A DNA stretch of 38,835 nt from the NCBI GenBank assembly GCA_011321935.1, contig DROJ01000527.1, forward strand, positions 1-38,835. Reading direction: 5' to 3'. Numbering within the stretch: position 1 is the stretch's first letter; every line of letters starts with the position of its first letter. Origin of the DNA: Bacteroidota bacterium (GTDB lineage: Bacteria; Bacteroidota; Bacteroidia; Chitinophagales; Saprospiraceae). Below, one piece after another: positions 25,362 to 32,206 of this stretch. The notes beneath the pieces were generated by a model, which was given only the letters and a program-made list of their open reading frames with translations, ran no database searches and was not told the origin of the DNA. The position numbers and the translations under genes are program-made.

Positions 25362-26258
25362 CTACTGCAATTTAAACTTGACAGGAAGGTTGAATTGAAC
25401 GCGCACTGGGCGCCCCCGTTGTTTGCCGGGTTCCCATTTAGGCATCTTGCCAACAACGCGGAGGGCTTCGGCCCCACATCCGGCGCCGATGTCGCGAACA
25501 ACTTCGGCCTGGGTGATGCTGCCATCTTTCTCGACGACAAACTTGATGACGACCATTCCTTCAACGCCGTTTTCACGGGCGATTGCAGGGTACTTGATAT
25601 TGCCATAAATGAACTGCAACATCTTTTCGTCCGCACATTTTTTCTTCTCTGCTTTGTTCGAAATGTCTTCACATCCGGGGAAAGCAGGATTGTCTTCCAC
25701 TACCTTGAAGATTTCATTGTCATCGTTCTTCGGTGGTGGTGGCGGTGGTGGTGGCGGTGGCGGCGGTGCAGCAGGTTCTGGTGCTTCTACCACTGTTTCT
25801 TCTTCGATGGAGGTATCCTCAAACGTTACCGTTTCTTCAACCGAAACATCATCCGGAATTTCCTGAATCACCGGCGGTGGTGGCGGTGGTGGCGGTGGTG
25901 GCGGTTCTGCGGTACGAGGCGTTTCCATCTCGATTTCCTCGTCCAGGGTCCCCAGCAGGTCGGACACGTCAATCACCTTATCGTATTGTGTCCAACTAAA
26001 TGCAAGGATCATCAAAATGATGGCCGCCAAAAGGCCAAAATTGAGGAAAGTACCGCTCAAACCAAAGGTGTCCAGTTCGGGATACTTAGTGCGTCCTTCA
26101 ATCGGAGAACTGAAGGAGCCTTCTTTGTACTTTTCGGCCAAGTTGCGTTCTGATCGTTTTCTGAAATTGTTTTTAACAACAACTATCACTAGTATTGTTA
26201 ACAAGACAACTCCAAAAAATGCCATGACGACCACTTTGCCAGGAACTTCAAAATCCAT
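25362..26258 (-). CDS. TonB-family energy transducer with two membrane segments
   Basis: 298 residues. TonB couples the proton motive force, through ExbB/ExbD, to outer-membrane receptors. The C-terminal domain (about 215-298: YGNIKYPAIARENGVEG, VVEKDGSI, MPKWEPGKQRGRPVRVQFNLPV) is a clear TonB_C domain. The periplasmic linker holds two polyproline runs, 119-129 and 165-176, separated by an acidic Glu/Val-rich piece. Unusually, there are two hydrophobic helices (about 8-28 and 70-88) with a basic loop between (FRKRSERNLAEKYK). This implies a periplasmic N-terminus and a cytoplasmic loop, instead of the single N-terminal anchor of classical TonB. It is last in a minus-strand run with the vanZ-like gene and gcvH (5-nt gap to the vanZ-like stop). 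Confidence 0.88.
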   Translation of the reverse strand: MDFEVPGKVVVMAFFGVVLLTILVIVVVKNNFRKRSERNLAEKYKEGSFSSPIEGRTKYPELDTFGLSGTFLNFGLLAAIILMILAFSWTQYDKVIDVSDLLGTLDEEIEMETPRTAEPPPPPPPPPPPVIQEIPDDVSVEETVTFEDTSIEEETVVEAPEPAAPPPPPPPPPPPPKNDDNEIFKVVEDNPAFPGCEDISNKAEKKKCADEKMLQFIYGNIKYPAIARENGVEGMVVIKFVVEKDGSITQAEVVRDIGAGCGAEALRVVGKMPKWEPGKQRGRPVRVQFNLPVKFKLQ

Positions 26259-26263
26259 GTGGT

Positions 26264-26629
26264 TTAAGTTTTATTAGTGAAAAATTTAAATGCAAAATAG
26301 CTCAAACAGGCGCCTGTACTATTGGCGACCATATCCCACACTTCAAAAAACCGGTGCGGAAAGAACGCCCATTGGACAAATTCGAGAGAGGCCCCATAAA
26401 TAGATGCTCCCAAAACTGTCCAGATCATATTTTCCCGGTTGAGTTTTCCAGATTTTTTCAAACCCCAGAAAACCAACCATGAAAGGGTGCCATATGCAGC
26501 CAAATGACCGACCTTATCAGGTGACAAGCCAACATCGGGGAGTTGAACACTTCCGGTAGTGGATAGCACAAAAATAACGATGGCGCAAATGAGTGCTGGA
26601 AAATATGGTTTCAAATGCCTGTTTTTCAA
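26264..26629 (-). CDS. VanZ-like small membrane protein
   Basis: 121 residues with about four hydrophobic helices. Family motifs are visible: DKVGHLAAYGTLSWL in the first half, and YGASLEFVQ, then HRFFEVWDMVANSTGA in the second. VanZ-like proteins are widespread inner-membrane proteins. The name comes from a teicoplanin-resistance accessory gene, but most members, including this genomic-context type, have no demonstrated resistance role. The gene lies between gcvH and tonB on the same strand, an order I believe recurs in Bacteroidota, so co-transcription is likely. The gap to tonB is 5 nt and to gcvH 71 nt. Confidence 0.88.
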   Translation of the reverse strand: MKNRHLKPYFPALICAIVIFVLSTTGSVQLPDVGLSPDKVGHLAAYGTLSWLVFWGLKKSGKLNRENMIWTVLGASIYGASLEFVQWAFFPHRFFEVWDMVANSTGACLSYFAFKFFTNKT

Positions 26630-26700
26630 ATAACATTTACCTGCCAGATGCAGGATGATCGGAATTTGGCGTAAGGTAGTGTTATTTTTTAAAAAAAAGA

Positions 26701-27093
26701 TTATCCGATCAATGCTTTGTATGCTTGCGCATCCAGCAAGCCCTTTAGTTCCTCTGGATCGCTCATTTCAATTTTGACAATCCAGCCTTTATCGTATGGA
26801 GAGGAATTGATGAGCGTAGGGTCATCGCCTTCGTTCTCGTCGAGGGCAGGGTTGAATTCCAGCACCTTCCCCCCCACGGGCATAAAAAGGTCTGATGTGG
26901 TTTTCACAGCTTCTACTGTTCCAAAAACATCATTGGCAGAAAGCTCCTCCCCCACTGTTTCTACTTCTACATATACGATTTCTCCGAGTTCACTTTGTGC
27001 GTGGTCGGTGACACCTATATATGCCACGTTCTCGCCTTCTGTCCGAATCCATTCGTGTTCTTCGGAGTACTTCAGGTTCGCAGGTATGTCCAT
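26701..27093 (-). CDS. gcvH: Glycine cleavage system H protein
   Basis: 130 residues, the normal size of this cytoplasmic lipoyl carrier, which shuttles the aminomethyl group between the P, T and L proteins of glycine cleavage. The lipoylation site is Lys 64 in FGTVEAVKTTSDLFMPVGG. The start LKYSEEHEWIRTEG and the motif ITDHAQ-type VTDHAQSELGEIVYVE are diagnostic. The other glycine cleavage genes are not in the window. It heads the run gcvH, vanZ-like, tonB. A candidate -7 element lies 40 nt upstream. Confidence 0.97.
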   Translation of the reverse strand: MDIPANLKYSEEHEWIRTEGENVAYIGVTDHAQSELGEIVYVEVETVGEELSANDVFGTVEAVKTTSDLFMPVGGKVLEFNPALDENEGDDPTLINSSPYDKGWIVKIEMSDPEELKGLLDAQAYKALIG

Positions 27094-27132
27094 ACAAGTT
27101 AAGTTGATTTTGATGATGAATTAATAAAGCGC

Positions 27133-27140
27133 CAAATTTA
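27133..27140 (-). promoter_or_regulatory. Candidate -7 element (TAAATTTG on the minus strand) for gcvH
   Basis: The plus strand reads CAAATTTA, giving TAAATTTG on the minus strand, an exact match to TANNTTTG. The start point would be near 27126, about 33 nt before the ATG at 27093. No good TTTG is seen at the expected distance. Confidence 0.5.
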
Positions 27141-27177
27141 GTTTTTTTTGGAAAAAAAGGAACAGATAGGTCAAAAA

Positions 27178-27216
27178 TAAAAAAACCGGACTTACGAAAA
27201 AGGAATGTAAGCCCGG
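27178..27216 (-). terminator. Minus-strand terminator after the 84-residue ORF
   Basis: On the minus strand CCGGGCTTAC (27216-27207) pairs with GTAAGTCCGG (27195-27186) with one G-T wobble, and is followed by T7 and more T. There is no T tract in the plus direction, so it ends a transcript coming from the right, that is, from 27241-27495. Confidence 0.8.
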
Positions 27217-27240
27217 CGAAAACACGCTCTCTCTAATTTT

Positions 27241-27495
27241 TTATTTCACAAAGATAATAGTTTTTGTTAAAACCAAACCTTTTAGCAACATTTTTCTTAA
27301 ATTTTCTATACACATAGAATTGGGTGTATATACATTTAATTGATTTACAAGGGGTTCTACACAGTTCGGCCTGAAATATTTTTCACTCCACTCAACACGT
27401 TTTGCCAAAAACCACAACTCTATGTTCAATAACAACCACTCCTTTATTATGGTTTTATCACCTCGATAAATTCTCCAACAAAAGTGGTCAACCAT
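27241..27495 (-). CDS. Hypothetical protein of 84 residues
   Basis: An AT-rich reading frame beginning MVDHFCWRIYRGDK, with hydrophobic, aromatic and basic residues (IIKEWLLLNIELWFLAKRVEW) and a hydrophobic end (LLKGLVLTKTIIFVK). I recognise no family, no signal peptide and no catalytic motif. The main support for a real transcript is a strand-specific terminator starting 24 nt after its stop. Against it, no -7 element is visible upstream, the start is close to the divergent rpmE2 promoter region, and the composition is unlike the neighbours. It could be a remnant of a longer gene or a non-coding transcript. Confidence 0.35.
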   Translation of the reverse strand: MVDHFCWRIYRGDKTIIKEWLLLNIELWFLAKRVEWSEKYFRPNCVEPLVNQLNVYTPNSMCIENLRKMLLKGLVLTKTIIFVK

Positions 27496-27602
27496 TCTGA
27501 CCCACAGCTTTTTATCCCAGAACCCAAGGCCCTTGCTATCGCCCCCTCGCCTTTCAAAATGAAGGCCGCTAGATTATTTATAAAAAGCATTTCGGCCAAA
27601 GC

Positions 27603-27632
27603 TTTGAAAAACCATAGAAACAGCTATCTTTG
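27603..27632 (+). promoter_or_regulatory. Full-consensus promoter of rpmE2
   Basis: TTTG at 27603-27606, an 18-nt spacer and TATCTTTG at 27625-27632. Transcription should begin near 27639, about 25 nt before the ATG. A strong promoter fits a ribosomal-protein gene. Confidence 0.8.
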
Positions 27633-27663
27633 CGCCTCTTTTTGAAAACTGAAAAAAATAGAC

Positions 27664-27939
27664 ATGAAAAAAGATATCCATCCAAAGAATTACAGGCCGG
27701 TTGTATTTAAGGATTTTTCCTGCGACGAATCTTTTCTGACCCGTTCCTGCGCCCCCTCCAACGAAACAATCACGTGGGAAGACGGCAAAGAGTACCCGCT
27801 CATCAAACTTGAAATTTCTTCTTATTCGCATCCTTTTTACACAGGCAAAATGAAATTTGTCGATACCGCAGGCCGTATTGATAAATTTAACAAGCGCTTT
27901 GCAAAAACAAAATTTGCCAACGTAGAGAAATCAGAATAA
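27664..27939 (+). CDS. rpmE2: Ribosomal protein L31, type B
   Basis: 91 residues of the large ribosomal subunit. The type B form is identified by [17 protein letters not shown] at the start and by [33 protein letters not shown] in the second half. The paired CxxC zinc motifs of type A are absent; single Cys residues at 20 and 29 do not form one. In some bacteria type B replaces the zinc-binding form under zinc limitation, but Bacteroidota commonly carry only type B; no zinc-regulator operator is visible. It has a full-consensus promoter and its own terminator. Confidence 0.96.
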   Translation: MKKDIHPKNYRPVVFKDFSCDESFLTRSCAPSNETITWEDGKEYPLIKLEISSYSHPFYTGKMKFVDTAGRIDKFNKRFAKTKFANVEKSE

Positions 27940-27956
27940 GATTTTTTCTTCCAGAA

Positions 27957-27993
27957 AAAAAAAGCCCCGACCCTTGCGGTTGGGGCTTTTTTT
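27957..27993. terminator. Terminator after rpmE2
   Basis: An A run, GCCCC, an interior section GACCCTTGCGGTT, GGGGC and T7. It ends the short L31 transcript. Confidence 0.92.
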
Positions 27994-28012
27994 GTTACTT
28001 CGCAGTCGGGTT

Positions 28013-28076
28013 TTCCCAATTTCCCAATTTCCCAATTTCTAAATTTCCCAATTTCTAAATTTCTAAATTTCCCAAT
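28013..28076. repeat. Eight exact octamer units directly before the GlmU-like gene
   Basis: The units are TTCCCAAT three times, TTCTAAAT, TTCCCAAT, TTCTAAAT twice and TTCCCAAT, with no interruption, ending 10 nt before the ATG at 28087. Unlike the other arrays there is no inverted half. Copy number could change by slippage, and the array occupies the place of the ribosome-binding region. Confidence 0.95.
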
Positions 28077-28086
28077 TTCCTATACA

Positions 28087-29331
28087 ATGAGAAACATTAT
28101 TCTTTTCGACAATGAAACAAGGGATCGCCTGCTCCCCTTTACCTACACCCGGCCTGTTTGCGAGATCAGGGTCGGCATCTTAAAAATCAGGGAAAAATGG
28201 GAAAAATGGCTGCACGGAAAAGTCTCCTTTATTACCCAAGAATACCTTTCCGAAAAGTACGACATCACCATTTCCGAACGGAACTACCTCATCAACGGCT
28301 CAGTGATCCCAAACCAAGAAATCTGCTCTCTCGTCCGCCAAATGGAAGACGGAGAGGCCATGCTGCTCAACGGCGAACTGATAGCCGCCGTACTCGACCG
28401 TGACCAGTTCAACCGACTGATGTACGACGACATCGAGGAGCTTTCTAGTTTTGAACTGAACGACACGCCCATCATCAAGATCAACAACCTTTGGGATATT
28501 TTTTTGGTGAACGACCAGGCCATCCGCTCCGATTTCGACCTGCTGACCAAAGGCCGCAAATCGCAACCGGTCAGCAGCACCAACAAAGTCCTCGGCCAAT
28601 CCAAGGTGTTCATCGAGCAAGGGGCAAAGGTCGAATGCGCCGTTTTGAACGCGGAAAAAGGCCCGGTTTATATTGGCCGGAATGCCGAAGTGATGGAAGG
28701 CTCGCTCATCCGGGGCCCTTTTGTTTTGGGCGAAGGCAGTGTGGTGAAAATGGGCGCAAAGATTTATGGCCCAACCTCCATCGGCCCCAAATGCACCGTC
28801 GGCGGGGAAATCAAAAACACCGTCATTTTCGGCAATTCCAACAAAGGCCACGAGGGCTACCTCGGCAACTCCGTCATCGGCGAGTGGTGCAATTTGGGGG
28901 CAGATACCAACTGCTCCAACCTGAAAAACAACTGGAGTGAAGTGAAAGTATGGGACTATGTTTCGGGCAGGTTTGCCAAAACGGGGCAGCTCAAAGCAGG
29001 CCTTTTCATGGGCGACCATTCGATGGCCGGCATCAACACCATGTTCAATACCGGCACGGTGGTCGGCCTGTGCTGCAATGTTTTTGGCGCCAATTTCCCG
29101 CGCAATTTCATCCCATCTTTTTCATGGGGAGGCAAAGCGGGCATCACCACCTACGACCCCTCGAAGGCATTCGAGGCCATTGACAACATGATGAAAATCC
29201 ACGGCAGCATGTTGAGCGCCGAAGACCGTTTGCTACTGCTCAAAGTATTTGAAGAATCGGCCAAATACCGCCCCTGGGAGAGCGAAGAAGACACCAGCAA
29301 AAAACTGAAAAAAATAATCGAAGCTTCGTGA
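28087..29331 (+). CDS. GlmU-like sugar nucleotidyltransferase/acetyltransferase
   Basis: 414 residues matching the alternative GlmU family common in Bacteroidota (TIGR03991 type). It is proposed to make UDP-N-acetylglucosamine from glucosamine-1-phosphate by acetylation and uridylylation in the cytoplasm, for peptidoglycan and lipopolysaccharide. The opening MRNIILFDNETRDRLLPFTY followed by TRPVCEIRVGILKIREKW is diagnostic. Residues about 1-170 form the nucleotidyltransferase-like part. Residues about 185-350 form a left-handed beta-helix of hexapeptides (VYIGRNAEVMEGS, SIGPKCTVGGEI, GEWCNLGADTNCSNLKNNW), the acyltransferase part. The classical GlmU signature GxGTRM is absent, as expected for this family. 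The next gene overlaps the stop by four bases, so they form an operon. Confidence 0.88.
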   Translation: MRNIILFDNETRDRLLPFTYTRPVCEIRVGILKIREKWEKWLHGKVSFITQEYLSEKYDITISERNYLINGSVIPNQEICSLVRQMEDGEAMLLNGELIAAVLDRDQFNRLMYDDIEELSSFELNDTPIIKINNLWDIFLVNDQAIRSDFDLLTKGRKSQPVSSTNKVLGQSKVFIEQGAKVECAVLNAEKGPVYIGRNAEVMEGSLIRGPFVLGEGSVVKMGAKIYGPTSIGPKCTVGGEIKNTVIFGNSNKGHEGYLGNSVIGEWCNLGADTNCSNLKNNWSEVKVWDYVSGRFAKTGQLKAGLFMGDHSMAGINTMFNTGTVVGLCCNVFGANFPRNFIPSFSWGGKAGITTYDPSKAFEAIDNMMKIHGSMLSAEDRLLLLKVFEESAKYRPWESEEDTSKKLKKIIEAS

Positions 29332-29996
29332 AACAACCAATTTGGAAACGTTTTTTGAGCTATTTTTTTGAAATAGCCATCGAAGCCAGCTCAACGGATT
29401 TGAACCCCGACCTGCAATTGGGGCTGAAAAAAGGAAGGTACTGCCTTTCCACCCCAAACGCCATTTACTCTTACGGCGACCTTTACGACAACTTCACTTC
29501 TTCATTTCATAAAATAAAAATCGGGGAAAGCCCCATCAAAGATGTGCTCATTCTTGGTTTTGGGCTGGGTTCTATCCCTTTTATGCTCGAAAAAAAATTT
29601 CACAAAAAATGCCGCTACGTCGGTGTGGAAGCAGACGAGGTAATCGCCTATTGGGCAGCAAAATACTTGACAAACGAAATGGCTTCCCCGGTACAAATAG
29701 TTGTGGCCGATGCCCTTCTTTTTGTTAAAACCTGCCAGCAAAAGTTCGACCTCATCGCGATGGACATCTTTCTGGACAGCCACATCCCCGAACAATTTGA
29801 AACGCCCGTTTTTTTAAAAAAACTAAAATCGCTGCTGAACAATAACGGCCTGCTGATGTTCAACCGCCTGTCGCTCCTCAAAGAAGACCGGGAACAGTCA
29901 ACCGCTTTTTTTGAAAATACATTTTTAAAAATATTTCCCGAAGGCTACTGCCTCGATGTGGGCGGAAATTGGATGCTGATCGGGGAAAACAGATGA
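29328..29996 (+). CDS. Spermidine synthase-like/SAM-dependent methyltransferase-fold protein
   Basis: 222 residues starting with GTG at 29328. The start overlaps the upstream stop (GTGA), indicating translational coupling to the GlmU-like gene. The nucleotide-binding motif I is VLILGFGLGSIPFML (about 70-84). An acidic residue closes the next strand (YVGVEADE), and VVADALLFV and FDLIAMDIFLDSHIPEQF follow, the pattern seen in spermidine-synthase-like proteins, including the Asp-containing strand 4. There is no clear polyamine-site signature, so a true aminopropyltransferase is not certain. It is probably cytoplasmic. The stop at 29996 is followed at once by a repeat array. Confidence 0.75.
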   Translation: MKQPIWKRFLSYFFEIAIEASSTDLNPDLQLGLKKGRYCLSTPNAIYSYGDLYDNFTSSFHKIKIGESPIKDVLILGFGLGSIPFMLEKKFHKKCRYVGVEADEVIAYWAAKYLTNEMASPVQIVVADALLFVKTCQQKFDLIAMDIFLDSHIPEQFETPVFLKKLKSLLNNNGLLMFNRLSLLKEDREQSTAFFENTFLKIFPEGYCLDVGGNWMLIGENR

Positions 29997-30265
29997 GCAG
30001 TGATTAGTAGAGTAGTGATTAGTGGAGTAGTGATTAGTAGAGTAGTGATTAGTGGATCAGTGATTAGTAGAGTAGTGATTAGTAGAGCAGTGATCAGTGG
30101 ATCAGTGATTAGTAGAGCAGTATCTGAATTTTGGAAGACTGCATTACCAATCACTAATCACTGCTCTACTGCTCTACTAATCACTACTCTACTAATCACT
30201 AATCACTACTCTACTAATCACTAATCACTAAAATCACTGCTCTACTAATCACCAATCACTACACA
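29997..30265. repeat. Inverted array of AGTGATTAGT words
   Basis: About ten direct units with 15-bp spacing (AGTGATTAGTAGAGT and variants) occupy 29997-30123. A unique centre (ATCTGAATTTTGGAAG, flanked by GCAGT and ACTGC) follows. The reverse-complement words (ACTAATCACT, CTCTACT) run from about 30147 to 30262. The array begins at the base after the stop and ends about 10 nt before the next ATG. It belongs to the same word family as 49-296. Confidence 0.95.
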
Positions 30266-30275
30266 ACCATCTTTT

Positions 30276-30923
30276 ATGAAAATACTTATTTTTGGAGCAT
30301 CGGGCATGACAGGCAAACACCTCATAGACGCCGCATTGGCACATGGCCACGAGGTACGCGCATTTGGCCGCAACGTATTCGAACAACTCTCCACCGAACG
30401 CAGCCACCTTGAACTGTTCAAAGGCTACCTCTTTACCGACAGCGACATCAAAAAAGCACTAAAAGGCGTTGACGCCGTACTCTCTGCCATCGGCGGTACT
30501 ACCGACGGGGGCAACCGCACCCGCTCGCTGGGCATGAAAAAAATAGTGGCCGGCATGGAAAAACGGGGGCCAAAACGGATCATCGGAATCGGCGGCAAAA
30601 GCATCCTCAATGCAGAGGTGGACGAAGAGGACGGATCGGTAACTTATGTTTACCAGACGCCCGGTTTCCCGAAAAAATACAAGGCCGTGGCCCTCGAACA
30701 CCTCAAAGCCTTCCAGCATTTGGAAAGCTCGTCGCTGGACTGGACCTTCGTCTGCCCGCCCCTTATTTTGGATGAAAAAGCCACCGGCAAGTACAACACC
30801 AATTGCAATTTCCCCGCAGAAGGCCGAGATGAAATCAACGCCGGCGACATCGCCGAGTTTATGATGGACGAATTGAAAAAGGATGATTTTTTAAAATGCC
30901 GCGTGGGCATTGCTGCCATTTAG
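30276..30923 (+). CDS. NAD(P)-binding NmrA/flavin-reductase-like protein
   Basis: 215 residues with an atypical short-chain-dehydrogenase Rossmann fold. The dinucleotide motif is GASGMTGK at 7-14 (GxxGxxG), followed by HEVRAFGRN, where the Arg suits NADP. Further motifs are GVDAVLSAIGGT and IIGIGGKSIL, then LDWTFVCPPLILDEKATGKY, the pattern of the NAD(P)H-binding group related to biliverdin-IX-beta reductase and NmrA. It lacks the YxxxK catalytic pair of classical SDRs. It is cytoplasmic; the substrate is unknown. The promoter must lie in or before the array. Confidence 0.87.
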   Translation: MKILIFGASGMTGKHLIDAALAHGHEVRAFGRNVFEQLSTERSHLELFKGYLFTDSDIKKALKGVDAVLSAIGGTTDGGNRTRSLGMKKIVAGMEKRGPKRIIGIGGKSILNAEVDEEDGSVTYVYQTPGFPKKYKAVALEHLKAFQHLESSSLDWTFVCPPLILDEKATGKYNTNCNFPAEGRDEINAGDIAEFMMDELKKDDFLKCRVGIAAI

Positions 30924-30946
30924 AAACCTGACTTTTAACTAAAAAT

Positions 30947-31074
30947 GGTTTTTCCGGCTTCGCCAAATGGCCTTTCTTTGTATCCGCTCAAAACCATACG
31001 GCCTTTGCCCGTTCCGACAACCGAGGATATATATCCTCGGTTTTTCCGGCTTCGCCAAATGGCCTTTCTTTGTA
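30947..31074. repeat. 36-bp direct repeat flanking a palindromic element
   Basis: An identical 36-bp sequence (begins GGTTTTTCCGGCTTCGCC, ends CTTTCTTTGTA) lies at 30947-30982 and 31039-31074. Between and overlapping it is a reverse-oriented copy of the recQ-upstream element, including the palindrome CCGAGGATATATATCCTCGG at 31021-31040. Each 36-bp copy ends in a -7-like TTTCTTTG. Confidence 0.93.
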
Positions 31075-31087
31075 AAAATTTAAAGCC

Positions 31088-31534
31088 ATGAAAATTTTAT
31101 TGCCAATCCTGATTTTGTCCTTTTCCAGTGCCCTCTCATTTTCCCAGACAAGCCTTTCCGGAAAAGTAACCGATGCCGATACGGGCGAGGAAATCATTTT
31201 CGGAACGGTAGCCATTTTCAAAAATGATGTCTTGCTTACTGGAACGGAAACCGATCTTGACGGATTCTATTCCATTACAGGCTTGGAGGCCGGGGTGTAC
31301 GAGGTAGTTTTTTCGTACACCGGCTACACCGACCAGAAAGTGACAAAAGTTGAAGTGCCAGAAGGCAAGAATACCCGCTTGGATGCTAAACTTTCCGGCA
31401 AGATCAATGGGCGGCATCGCCCTACCGCTATAATCCAGTGCTTTCCTTACCCCAACCTTTACCGCGCTGACAACCTGACACAAGGTTTCACTTTCAAATC
31501 CCGCCAAATCAGATGCCTGGCCATTGACCACTGA
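31088..31534 (+). CDS. Secreted carboxypeptidase-regulatory-like domain protein, probably truncated
   Basis: 148 residues. Residues 1-19 form a signal peptide (ILLPILILSFSSALSFSQ). Residues about 22-102 form a carboxypeptidase regulatory-like (CarboxypepD_reg) beta-sandwich: LSGKVTDADTGEEIIFGTVA, GFYSITGLEAGVYEVVFSYTGY, VEVPEGKNTRLDAKL. In Bacteroidota this domain normally precedes a receptor plug and barrel or another secreted domain, but here about 46 unrelated, Arg- and Pro-rich residues follow (INGRHRPTAIIQCF...) and then a stop. A long inverted repeat begins 37 bp later. I infer truncation by insertion or rearrangement; an intact short protein is possible. Confidence 0.6.
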   Translation: MKILLPILILSFSSALSFSQTSLSGKVTDADTGEEIIFGTVAIFKNDVLLTGTETDLDGFYSITGLEAGVYEVVFSYTGYTDQKVTKVEVPEGKNTRLDAKLSGKINGRHRPTAIIQCFPYPNLYRADNLTQGFTFKSRQIRCLAIDH

Positions 31535-31570
31535 GACATCCCCCGGTAAAAGCCTTATTTGTAACTACAT

Positions 31571-31780
31571 ACCACCCCTTGAAATCCTGGAAGGATTGAA
31601 TGTGAATAGCCCCGGATGCAATCCGGGGGAGCGGTGATGAAGATGGATGACAACCCCAGAGGGGTTGAATCTAGATGGCAGATATTCAACCCCTCTGGGG
31701 TTGCCGCCTATCTCACTACTTCCCCCGGATTGCATCCGGGGCTATTCACATTCAATCCTTCCTGGATTTCAAGGAGTGGT
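31571..31780. repeat. 210-bp near-perfect inverted repeat with nested palindromes
   Basis: The left arm 31571-31670 and right arm 31684-31780 are complementary apart from a variable middle section and single mismatches, around a 13-nt loop (CTAGATGGCAGAT). Inside each arm are two smaller palindromes: CCCCGGATGCAATCCGGGG and CAACCCCAGAGGGGTTG. The layout (two palindromes inverted about a centre) resembles REP doublets or miniature mobile elements. It lies between the truncated gene and the DksA-type gene; no transposase is nearby. Confidence 0.93.
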
Positions 31781-31805
31781 AAGCAATTACCTTTTTTTAT
31801 AAACA

Positions 31806-31837
31806 ACAGCCGGATGGTAAAAAAAACATCCGGCTGT
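31806..31837. terminator. Hairpin upstream of the DksA-type gene
   Basis: A perfect 11-bp stem, AACAGCCGGATG-type left arm (31806-31816) and CATCCGGCTGT (31827-31837), with an A8 loop, followed by CCTATTTT. It may terminate leftward or rightward transcripts or lie in the leader of the next gene. Confidence 0.55.
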
Positions 31838-31870
31838 CCTATTTTAGCGGCCAATTGAAATCACCACATC

Positions 31871-32206
31871 ATGACCGACCAAGAAAAAAAAGAATTCCAC
31901 GAAAAGCTCCTTTCCGAAAGGGAAAAAATAAAAGACGAGATTCTCACCCTGGAGGACAAAACAAAACCCATTTCACCTGAAAATTCCCTCGGCCGCATCT
32001 CCCGCATGGACGCCATCAACAACAAAGGCGTCGCCGAATTTTCGCTCCGCCAGGCCAAGCGCCGCCTCAACGCCGTCAACGCTTGGCTCTCAAAATACAA
32101 TTCCGACGCCTTCGGCAAATGTGCCCGCTGCAAAAATGAAATCCCCGTCAAAAGGCTCATGTTCATGCCCCACAGCCTGAAATGCATGCACTGCGCCGGC
32201 AGATGA
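31871..32206 (+). CDS. DksA/TraR-family zinc-finger regulator
   Basis: 111 residues. The family binds RNA polymerase through the secondary channel and modulates transcription, in proteobacteria together with ppGpp. A helical N-terminal part with alternating charge (EKLLSEREKIKDEILTLEDK) forms the coiled-coil hairpin; between its helices is GRISRMDAINNKGVAEFS. The C-terminal zinc finger has Cys 84, 87, 105 and 108 (GKCARCKNEIP and LKCMHCAG). It is shorter than E. coli DksA (151 residues) and closer in size to the Bacteroidota TraR/DksA proteins. The acidic tip of E. coli DksA (DxxDxA) is not evident; SRMDA is the nearest, so polymerase effects may differ. Its stop codon is followed directly by a repeat array. 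Confidence 0.9.
   Translation: MTDQEKKEFHEKLLSEREKIKDEILTLEDKTKPISPENSLGRISRMDAINNKGVAEFSLRQAKRRLNAVNAWLSKYNSDAFGKCARCKNEIPVKRLMFMPHSLKCMHCAGR

Noticed and set aside
26264-26629. VanZ-like protein as a glycopeptide-resistance gene
   Set aside because: No vanA/H/X-type genes are present, and the gcvH-vanZ-tonB context points to an ordinary chromosomal membrane protein.
30000-30224. 74-codon frame with repeated SRVVIS peptides
   Set aside because: It is produced by the 15-bp array period, which is divisible by three; it is intergenic repeat, not a gene.
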